Assembly: GCA_031385325.1 (NCBI GenBank) | Contig: JANNBJ010000125.1 | Span: 1 to 6,483 of the forward strand | DNA from: SYFY01 sp031385325 | GTDB taxonomy: Bacteria; Pseudomonadota; Gammaproteobacteria; Pseudomonadales; Azotimanducaceae | Length of the DNA stretch: 6,483 nucleotides | Direction of reading: 5' to 3' | Shown here: positions 1 to 6,483 of the stretch, in pieces | How positions within the stretch are numbered: position 1 is the first letter of the stretch | How the letters are laid out: each line of letters begins with the position of its first letter | Notes under the pieces: model-generated | Told to the model about the DNA's origin: nothing | Database searches by the model: none | What the model saw: only the letters and a program-made list of their open reading frames with translations | Translations under genes and position numbers: made by a program

Positions 1-384
1 TGCTGTCAAGCACGCCTGCGCGCACGCAGGTCCGCGCCACCCAGCGTTTTCACTACTCTCGACGCCCTCGCTACGATACTTCATGAATAGTGCGGGCTTG
101 CACGGGAACACTCAGAACACTGGCGACGACCATCAAATGGCGACCAATCAGCAGTATCCACTTACCCGGAAGCAGGCTGAAGAACCTGGTTTTTGCATTT
201 GCCTAAAAGGCGGTTGATGTGCCCATCGCTGCCTGGGTGCTGTTCCCGCTGGTAGACTGGGTACTCAGTCCGATGATTACGGCTGATTCCAAAATCAGAG
301 GAACAAGCAAAAAGTGTGTAGCCGAGTTGCAGTGACCACGCTCCAGACCGGCACCGAATTCTTCACGAGTCCAGGGAAGCTCGC
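1..384. other. Upstream stretch with no recognisable gene
   Basis: No open frame here resembles a family I know. Two short open stretches look hydrophobic: minus strand from about 205 down to the stop at 71-73 (includes LLPGKWILLIGRHL), and plus strand 219-335 (38 codons from a GTG, includes AAWVLFPLVDWVLSP, with AAAGG 8 nt upstream). Neither has an ATG or a homologue I can name, and they could be remnants of a decayed gene. A 6-bp GC-rich hairpin (CCTGCG/CGCAGG, loop of 4) lies at 15-30 and a small one (GCCT/AGGC) at 202-212. The last part presumably holds the promoter of the downstream transferase gene, but I see no convincing -35/-10 pair. Confidence 0.5.
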
Positions 385-1023
385 ATGAAAATATACTGGT
401 TCAAAGCTCAGGCGCCACAGCGTGTGCTGGCTTTGGCAAGACACCTTGGGATCGACGCCGAGTTCATCGAGGTCGACATGATGGGTGGTGGACTGCGCAC
501 ACCTGAGTATGCCTCATTGAATCCCAACATGAAGGCGCCAACACTGGTGGATGGCGACGTCGTGCTCTGGGAATCGTCCGCGATCATGGCGTACCTGTGC
601 ATCAATGTCGGCTCGAACATGTGGCCAGCGACGAATCCCGCAGAGCAGGTTGAAGTTCTGCATTGGCTCTCCTGGAATGACTCGCACTGGGCGCCGCAGG
701 TTGCGTATTTCTACTTCGAGTTGATCGTCAAGCCCACTTTCGGTATTGGTCCTCCTGATCTCGACGTGTTGCGAGGTCCGACGCTTCTGGAATCGCTGGA
801 CCGGTATGCCCGGGTGCTTGATGCACATCTCAAGGATCGAGACTTCGTTGCCTGCGATCGGCTGACCATCGCAGACTTTCAGTTGGCATCCATGGCCATG
901 TACTGGCGCGACACACGGATGCCACTTGCGCCACACACCAACATCGTGCGCTGGCTCGACACACTGCAGCGCATTCCCGCGTGGTCAGATCCGTGGCCGC
1001 CGTCTCGATACGTGAAGTCCTGA
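385..1023 (+). CDS. Glutathione S-transferase family protein
   Basis: This 212-residue protein has the usual length and two-domain plan of a cytosolic glutathione S-transferase, a family that conjugates or reduces electrophiles using glutathione. Residues 1 to about 75 form the thioredoxin-like domain. LNPNMKAPTLVDG carries the conserved cis-proline (Pro52), and LWESSAIMAYL carries the Glu63-Ser64 pair that binds the gamma-glutamyl part of glutathione. The rest is the helical domain, with the N-capping box and Asp of helix 6 visible as LTIADF (Thr161, Asp164). The start is supported by AGGGAAG at 373-379, 5 nt before the ATG. The N-terminal loop (residues 4-12) lacks the Ser or Cys often seen near position 10, where there is Ala; Tyr4 is the only nearby Tyr. 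Class and substrate cannot be assigned. It stands alone and converges with katG, 70 bases away. Confidence 0.9.
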   Translation: MKIYWFKAQAPQRVLALARHLGIDAEFIEVDMMGGGLRTPEYASLNPNMKAPTLVDGDVVLWESSAIMAYLCINVGSNMWPATNPAEQVEVLHWLSWNDSHWAPQVAYFYFELIVKPTFGIGPPDLDVLRGPTLLESLDRYARVLDAHLKDRDFVACDRLTIADFQLASMAMYWRDTRMPLAPHTNIVRWLDTLQRIPAWSDPWPPSRYVKS

Positions 1024-1077
1024 CCATCCACGTCATTCCTGGTTTTAGGCGAAGAGCCTGTCCCGGTTTGACTTCGA

Positions 1078-1093
1078 GAACTCTCGGCCGAGT

Positions 1094-1095
<2 letters not shown>
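1078..1095. terminator. Weak hairpin in the convergent gst/katG gap
   Basis: GAACTC and GAGTTC form a 6-bp stem around a 6-nt loop, overlapping the katG stop codon. It lies between two convergent genes, where a terminator is expected. It has no T-run on either strand, so it does not look like a classical intrinsic terminator. I see no better candidate in 1024-1093. Confidence 0.2.
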
Positions 1096-3289
<2,194 letters not shown>

Positions 3290-3323
3290 GTCAGTCTCCA
3301 TTCGGGTTTGACTTTAATTTTCA

Positions 3324-3335
3324 GAAATCGATTTC
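3324..3335. repeat. 12-bp perfect palindrome between dps and katG
   Basis: GAAATCGATTTC is perfectly self-complementary and lies in the 74-nt dps-katG gap. It is AT-rich and is not followed by a T-run on the minus strand, so it is unlikely to terminate transcription. It could be a weak processing hairpin or a protein site, or it may be chance. Confidence 0.3.
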
Positions 3336-3363
3336 AGGGTCGGGCGTTGCCTTGATGGAGCCG

Positions 3364-3837
3364 TTATGTTTCCAGTAGGCTCCTGAGCATCCAGGCTGTC
3401 TTCTCATGCACCTTCATGCGTTGAGTAAGCAGGTCAGCCGTAGGCTGGTCGTTCACTTTCTCGACTATCGGAAAGATCGAACGTGCAGACCGAACCACGG
3501 ATTCCTGACCTTTCACCAGCAATTCAATCATCGTTTCAGCCTTGGGAACGCCAGACGTCTCTTCGATGGATGACAACGCCGCGTATTCCGCGTACGTGCC
3601 CGGCGCCGGGTAACCCAATGCGCGTATGCGCTCAGCGACCAGATCCACCGCGAGTGCAAGTTCGTTGTAGTGCGTCTCGAACATGAGGTGCAGGGTCTGA
3701 AACATCGGGCCAGTGACATTCCAGTGGAAGTTGTGTGTCTTGAGGTACAGCGTGTACGTGTCCGAAAGCAGGCGGGAGAGTCCGTCCGCGATGTCTTTGC
3801 GGTCCTTGTCCATGATGCCGATGTCTATCTTGCCCAT
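3364..3837 (-). CDS. dps: Dps family DNA-protecting ferritin-like protein
   Basis: Dps proteins form 12-subunit shells that oxidise ferrous iron with hydrogen peroxide and store it, and many also bind DNA non-specifically during starvation or oxidative stress. The 157-residue protein has the single four-helix ferritin-like fold. The inter-subunit ferroxidase ligands are visible with exact family spacing: His38 (FHWNVTGP), His50, Glu54, Asp65 and Glu69 (AVDLVAERIRALG). The C-terminal helix ends in EKTAWMLRSLLE, as is common in the family. The open frame extends 37 codons upstream to 3948, but that extension does not look like Dps and runs through the predicted promoter. The ATG at 3837 has AGGGGA a few bases upstream and begins MGKIDIG, so it is the better start. 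The N-terminal tail is short with few lysines, so DNA binding is not assured. It is the first gene of a probable dps-katG unit. Confidence 0.94.
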   Translation of the reverse strand: MGKIDIGIMDKDRKDIADGLSRLLSDTYTLYLKTHNFHWNVTGPMFQTLHLMFETHYNELALAVDLVAERIRALGYPAPGTYAEYAALSSIEETSGVPKAETMIELLVKGQESVVRSARSIFPIVEKVNDQPTADLLTQRMKVHEKTAWMLRSLLET

Positions 3838-3904
3838 GAGTATCCCCTTGTGAGGCTGAGGTTTGCGTGTTCGTTCACGCCTGGAGTTCACTATGACGAC
3901 GTCT

Positions 3905-3932
3905 ATTAAATCGATCCAATTGATTGATACAA
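3905..3932 (-). promoter_or_regulatory. Predicted sigma70 promoter of dps(-katG)
   Basis: Read on the minus strand, TTTAAT (3905-3910; 5 of 6 to the -10 consensus) lies 16 nt downstream of TTGTAT (3927-3932; 3 of 6 to the -35). The weak -35 sits inside the OxyR-like box, typical of promoters needing activator contact. The expected start is near 3898, leaving a leader of about 60 nt before the dps ATG at 3837. Inferred from sequence only. Confidence 0.45.
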
Positions 3933-3955
3933 TATTTGCGATAGGCAATAGCTAT
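3919..3955 (-). promoter_or_regulatory. OxyR-like operator upstream of dps-katG
   Basis: On the plus strand the site reads ATTG-N7-CAAT-N7-ATAG-N7-CTAT. This is the exact 37-bp geometry of the E. coli OxyR consensus (ATAG-N7-CTAT repeated with N7 between), with 14 of 16 block positions matching and one half perfect. OxyR is a LysR-type peroxide sensor that contacts four successive major grooves and activates dps and katG in enterobacteria, so the genes downstream are exactly the expected targets. The site overlaps the predicted -35, as at OxyR-activated promoters. A perfect 14-bp palindrome, GCAATAGCTATTGC (3945-3958), overlaps its distal end. Confidence 0.6.
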
Positions 3956-4111
3956 TGCTTGCCGGCAGGTCTTAACCCGCGCCGCGGATGTTGGAAGTTT
4001 CTCGATCGGGTCAAATCAAGCTCTGGTCAAAGGCTGGAAAGATGGGAGATAGACGTCGAATGTCGTGGAAAGGTGCAGGACCGCCTATCGCCGCGAGGCT
4101 GCAACGCGGTA

Positions 4112-4413
4112 TGACCCTGCCTTGGTTTGACGTACACCAGAATGTTGGTAACTTTTTGGTGAACGGAGGACAAGATGAGCAAGAAGGAAAGTGTTCCGAG
4201 TCGGCGGTACACGATGGAATTCAAGCTGGAAGCCGTGCGGTTGGTGCAGTCCATATGCGGCAATCAGGCGTCCAGCGATTGGGGGTTCCAGATTCAAGCC
4301 TGTGGAACTGGTTGCGCCTGAGTCGTTTGGGTCGGCTGGAAACAGGCCATGCAAAAGCAGCTGAGGCCAGACGGCCAGTTTCAGAACTTGAGTCAGAGAA
4401 CGCGCGCCTGCGC
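4112..4413 (+). mobile_element. Left-end remnant of an IS3-family insertion sequence
   Basis: About 300 bases remain: a possible left terminus beginning TGACCCTGCC at 4112 (IS3-family ends begin TG), a leader, and the truncated first transposase frame. No orfB, no right inverted repeat and no target duplication can be seen, so the element is immobile. The left boundary is a guess from the TG start and from the distance of about 60 nt to orfA; without the right end it cannot be confirmed. Confidence 0.5.
4175..4413 (+). pseudogene. IS3-family transposase OrfA, frameshifted and truncated
   Basis: OrfA is the helix-turn-helix and leucine-zipper subunit that binds the ends of an IS3-type element. 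The ATG at 4175 follows GGAGGA (4165-4170) by 4 nt. The frame begins MSKKESVPSRRYTMEFKLE, AVRLVQSICGNQAS, which is typical OrfA, but it then hits a stop at about 4319. The family sequence continues one frame over, from about 4275, as RLGVPDSSLWNWLRLSR and later PVSELESENARLR, so roughly one base was lost near 4270. The shift is in the middle of the helix-turn-helix, not at the orfA/orfB overlap where IS3 elements use programmed frameshifting, so this is decay. The sequence stops matching at the zipper (4413), where integrase DNA begins on the other strand. Confidence 0.75.
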
Positions 4414-4719
4414 GTACTTGCGTACCAGGTCATAGACCCCGTTTGCCGTGATGGCATCCGTCAGAGCTCCACCCATGTTGCTCTTGATCGGACGGAAGAG
4501 GGCGCCTGTTTGATCGTCGGATTGCTCTGCTGCGAATAGATAGTCATTGATTCTATCCAGCAATCCCGGATGAAGCGGCACGTAGCGGATCTTGCCTCCC
4601 TTGCCATGGATACGCAGATGCTTGACACCGCGTCGTTCGTGAATGTCTCTGACCTTCAGCTAACAGAGTTCTTCACGGCGCAGACCGTGATAGAGCAGCG
4701 TCGAGAGAATGGCCCGATC
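4411..4719 (-). pseudogene. Tyrosine recombinase (Xer/phage-type integrase) fragment
   Basis: Tyrosine recombinases cut and rejoin DNA at specific sites. About 103 codons of the middle of the catalytic domain remain. Reading from 4719 downward, DRAILSTLLYHGLRREELC holds the first catalytic arginine (GLRREEL). Then come LKVRDIHERRGVKHL and HGKGGKIRYVPLHPGLLD, the beta-hairpin with the conserved lysine. The piece ends at NGVYDLVRKYA. The His-x-x-Arg box and the nucleophilic tyrosine that should follow are absent, as are the N-terminal core-binding domain and the start. An in-frame TAG at 4660-4662 interrupts the piece between Cys and LKVRD. It is therefore non-functional. It abuts the OrfA remnant at one end and the phosphatase remnant at the other, with no spacer. 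Confidence 0.75.
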
Positions 4720-5566
4720 CATTCTGGTTGGGTTTGAGACGGACGCCTGCACTGGCAACGAAGGCGCAATGGGCAGGCTGATCTCACGCCACCAACCCGA
4801 CATGATTGTCGGTTCGGTGCACGACGTGCATGATCATTTGTTTGATAACCACCTTGATGATTACAAGCGAGCCATTGAGTTATCAGTAGGCATCGAAGCT
4901 CTCTATTGTGACTACTTCGATAAGCAGCTGGACTTGATCGAACGGTTCCGTCGTGCGGTTGTGGGCAACTTTGATCTCATTCGCATTCACGATCCGGACT
5001 ACATGCAACGCTGGGAGGTCCCGATGGTCCGCGACCGCGCTTTGCGCAACCTCGACCGCATCAAGAATCTCGGACTCATCCTCGACCTGAACGTGCGAGC
5101 GCTGAGCAAAAGCGCAGATGAACCGTACGTTTCAGCAGCGTTGATGGAATACGCAATTGCTGAAGGAATTCAGATATCACCTGGCGATGATTCGCATGGC
5201 GTCAACAGCGTCGGCGCTAACCTGGTCCGTGGGGTGGAGATATTCAAAGCACGTTGTGGCAGAACAGACTCGCCAAAACCCCTTTTGCGGCGACATGTTT
5301 GTTTGCCTTGCATCGTGCTTGGCGTGCGGCATACTCATGTCGTTAGACGAAATTTTCCTTGCCTACAGGCGATGGACGTTGATTCACCATATTCAAGGAT
5401 GTCGGCTGGTCCGAGCTCGATGAGCTGCTGGAGTGCGCGCAGCCGCCAAGGCTATCGGGTATGTGCCACCCATGCCGTCAGTCCGGGAGTGTTCGGTTCG
5501 CGGCGATGCGTCATTTTCGGACGTGATCATCGGTTAGGCCTCGCCAGCTTGAGGCATGGGCAGTAG
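4709..5566 (+). pseudogene. 5'-truncated PHP-domain phosphatase (histidinol-phosphatase-like)
   Basis: PHP-domain histidinol-phosphatases use a metal cluster to release phosphate in histidine synthesis; related proteins may act on other phosphoesters. From the ATG at 4709, residues 5 to about 196 resemble this family. ILVGFE has a conserved Glu (10), IVGSVHDVHDH has His38, VVGNFDLIRIHDP follows, and SPGDDSHGVNSVGANL has Asp160/161 and His163. The N-terminal part with the HxH metal motif (probably several dozen residues) is missing. The first four codons come from antisense integrase DNA, so the family match begins only at about 4721. In GxFDLI, where related proteins commonly have His, this one has Asn87. 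After about 5296 the frame stays open to 5566, but the Cys/Arg-rich translation looks non-coding, so the natural end has probably been lost. No convincing ribosome binding site is seen. A chimeric protein could be made but should lack phosphatase activity. Confidence 0.65.
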
Positions 5567-5574
5567 GCTTGGGT
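5297..5574. other. Unassigned spacer between phosphatase remnant and ada-like gene
   Basis: I recognise no gene. Open stretches without good starts exist on both strands. The most protein-like is on the minus strand between stops at 5452-5454 and 5335-5337 (38 codons, containing ALQQLIELGPADILEYGE). Another on the plus strand, after a TGA near 5380, reads IFKDVGWSELDELLEC. These could be decayed fragments, or one could be the shadow of the other. Confidence 0.4.
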
Positions 5575-6177
5575 ATGTTCGACCCACACACCTGTTACGA
5601 CGCAATGTTGAAGCGAGACTTAGCCTTCGACGGGCTGTTCTTTGTCGCCGTGAAGACGACGGGGATCTACTGTCGGCCGGTCTGCAAAGCTCGCATTCCG
5701 TTTCTGCGGAATGTTCGCTTTTTTGCGTTGGCGGCAGCGGCGGAACACGCAGGATTTCGGCCGTGCCTGCGTTGCCGACCCGAAACAGCACCGTTCTGTC
5801 CTGCATGGAACGGGACGCGCACAACGGTAGCCAGAGCCTTGCGCATGATCGATGCGGGAGAACTCGATCGGCTCGGCATGAGTGGGTTCGCCGAGCGCTT
5901 GGGTATCGGACCCCGGCACCTGTCGCGTCTATTTGCTGAGCAGGTAGGTGCGTCACCGTCGCAGGTCGCGCGTACCAGCAGATTGCAACGGGCGAAGCGA
6001 TTGCTCGACGAAACCACACTGACGATTGCCGACATCGCCGTGCAGTCCGGTTACTCGAGCGCGCGTCGCCTGACCGACGATTTCACTGCGCGTTATGGTC
6101 GAACCCCTACCAAACTCCGAGGGAAGCCACGGCCTGCCGTGTGTCTTGCTGACACACACATCACTTCTTCTTCATAA
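5575..6177 (+). CDS. Ada-like methylphosphotriester acceptor / AraC-type regulator
   Basis: Proteins with this N-terminal domain take a methyl group from DNA phosphotriesters onto a zinc-bound cysteine, which switches them into activators of alkylation-repair genes. Numbered from the ATG at 5575, Cys33 and Cys37 (TTGIYCRPVCKAR) and Cys64 and Cys67 (AGFRPCLRCRPE) match E. coli Ada Cys38, 42, 69 and 72 in spacing; Cys33 would be the acceptor. Residues 80-175 form an AraC-type DNA-binding domain with two helix-turn-helices: FAERLGIGPRHLSRLFAEQ, then LTIADIAVQSGYSS ending TARYGRTPTKLR. The 200-residue protein then stops after a short unrelated tail. Proteobacterial relatives usually continue into an AlkA-type glycosylase or an O6-methylguanine methyltransferase domain; B. 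subtilis AdaA has this short plan. A TTG at 5569 is possible, but AGTAGG lies only 1 nt before it and 7 nt before the ATG. It may be a genuine short regulator or a 3'-truncated gene. Confidence 0.85.
   Translation: MFDPHTCYDAMLKRDLAFDGLFFVAVKTTGIYCRPVCKARIPFLRNVRFFALAAAAEHAGFRPCLRCRPETAPFCPAWNGTRTTVARALRMIDAGELDRLGMSGFAERLGIGPRHLSRLFAEQVGASPSQVARTSRLQRAKRLLDETTLTIADIAVQSGYSSARRLTDDFTARYGRTPTKLRGKPRPAVCLADTHITSSS
6139..6157 (+). repeat. Short inverted repeat in the 3' end of the ada-like gene
   Basis: GTGTGTC and GACACAC form a 7-bp stem with a 5-nt loop, inside the last 15 codons of the ada-like gene. This is the tail that no longer resembles the family. There is no T-run just after it, so a terminator role is doubtful; it may mark where the gene was cut. 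Confidence 0.25.
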
Positions 6178-6192
6178 CTCACGAAAAAACGT

Positions 6193-6197
6193 AGGAG
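6193..6197 (+). promoter_or_regulatory. Ribosome binding site of the DUF3237 gene
   Basis: AGGAG lies 10 nt upstream of the ATG at 6208. It is the clearest Shine-Dalgarno in the right-hand part of the window and fixes the start of the next gene. Confidence 0.7.
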
Positions 6198-6207
6198 CTA
6201 ACTCAAA

Positions 6208-6483
6208 ATGTCAGAGATCGAAACCGAATTCCTGTTTGAAGCGCGTGTTGCCCTCGCTGCCCCAATGCACGTTGGCCAGACTCCAGACGGCTATCGCATG
6301 ATCGTCAATGTTGCAGGCGGCCGATTCGAAGGACCCAAGCTCAACGGTTCGGTCATACCGATGTCGGGTGCGGATTGGTCGCGAATCAGGTCGGATGGCG
6401 CAGGGGCACTCGACGTGCGCATGTGTCTGAAAACCGATGATGACGTCATGATCTATGTGCATTGGCACGGATTGATGGTGGCC
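6208..6483 (+). CDS. DUF3237 family protein (3' end beyond window)
   Basis: The first 92 codons are present and the frame is open at the window edge. The sequence begins MSEIETEFLFEARVAL and continues with VGQTPDGYRMIVNVAGG, FEGPKLNGSVIP, ADWSRIRSDGAGALDVR and DDDVMIYVHWHGL. This pattern fits the DUF3237 family of small proteins, roughly 150 residues long, with a predicted beta-barrel fold and no established reaction. I see no signal peptide or membrane segment, so it is probably cytoplasmic. It begins 30 nt after the ada-like stop on the same strand, so the two could share a transcript, but its own strong ribosome binding site and the scar upstream make a functional link uncertain. Confidence 0.8.
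   Translation, partial: MSEIETEFLFEARVALAAPMHVGQTPDGYRMIVNVAGGRFEGPKLNGSVIPMSGADWSRIRSDGAGALDVRMCLKTDDDVMIYVHWHGLMVA

Noticed and set aside
15..30. GC-rich hairpin near the left edge as a terminator
   Set aside because: It has a 6-bp stem without a T-run, and no gene can be seen to end there.
219..335. Small hydrophobic ORF upstream of the GST gene
   Set aside because: It has a GTG start only, is 38 codons long, has no known relative, and a competing open stretch on the opposite strand lies nearby. Kept only as a note in the region description.
3838..3948. In-frame N-terminal extension of dps by 37 codons
   Set aside because: It does not resemble Dps, covers the predicted promoter and operator, and the ATG at 3837 has a good ribosome binding site.
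3945..3958. 14-bp perfect palindrome as a separate operator
   Set aside because: It overlaps the perfect half of the OxyR-like box and is most simply explained by it.
3988..4539. 183-codon plus-strand open frame as a single gene
   Set aside because: It is a composite: upstream spacer, the shifted part of IS3 orfA (about 4275-4413), then the antisense of the integrase fragment. It is not one protein.

Overview
The window looks like chromosomal DNA from a proteobacterium, probably beta or gamma. The basis is moderately high GC, Shine-Dalgarno-led genes, a proteobacterial-type catalase-peroxidase, an OxyR-like operator, an IS3-type transposase remnant and a Xer-like integrase remnant. I cannot name the genus from sequence alone.

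Left part (1-3960), ordinary and intact. After about 380 bases with no recognisable gene comes a glutathione S-transferase family gene on the plus strand. It converges with a minus-strand pair: dps (DNA-binding ferritin-like protein, upstream) and katG (catalase-peroxidase, downstream), 74 nt apart and probably one transcript. Upstream of dps, positions 3919-3955 match the 37-bp OxyR operator layout (four tetranucleotide blocks separated by 7 nt each) and overlap the -35 of a plausible sigma70 promoter. The likely logic is peroxide-induced expression of an iron-sequestering, DNA-protecting ferritin together with the enzyme that destroys peroxide.

Middle part (about 4112-5296), a scar. Three broken genes abut almost base to base: the 5' part of an IS3-family orfA (plus strand, frameshifted, cut in its leucine-zipper region), a central piece of a tyrosine recombinase (minus strand, in-frame stop, both ends missing), and a 5'-truncated PHP-domain phosphatase similar to histidinol-phosphatases (plus strand). 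The first 12 bases of the open frame that carries the phosphatase piece lie in antisense integrase DNA. About 270 bases of unrecognised sequence follow.

Right part (5575-6483). A short Ada-like gene encodes a methylphosphotriester-acceptor zinc domain plus an AraC-type DNA-binding domain, with no glycosylase or O6-methylguanine methyltransferase domain after it. Thirty bases later, behind a good ribosome binding site, a DUF3237 gene starts and runs off the window edge.

As a set, the intact genes concern chemical stress (glutathione conjugation, peroxide, DNA protection, alkylation sensing), interrupted by a decayed mobile-element junction. I do not see a clearly new multi-gene system. The most useful observations are the predicted OxyR control of dps-katG and the three-gene junction scar.
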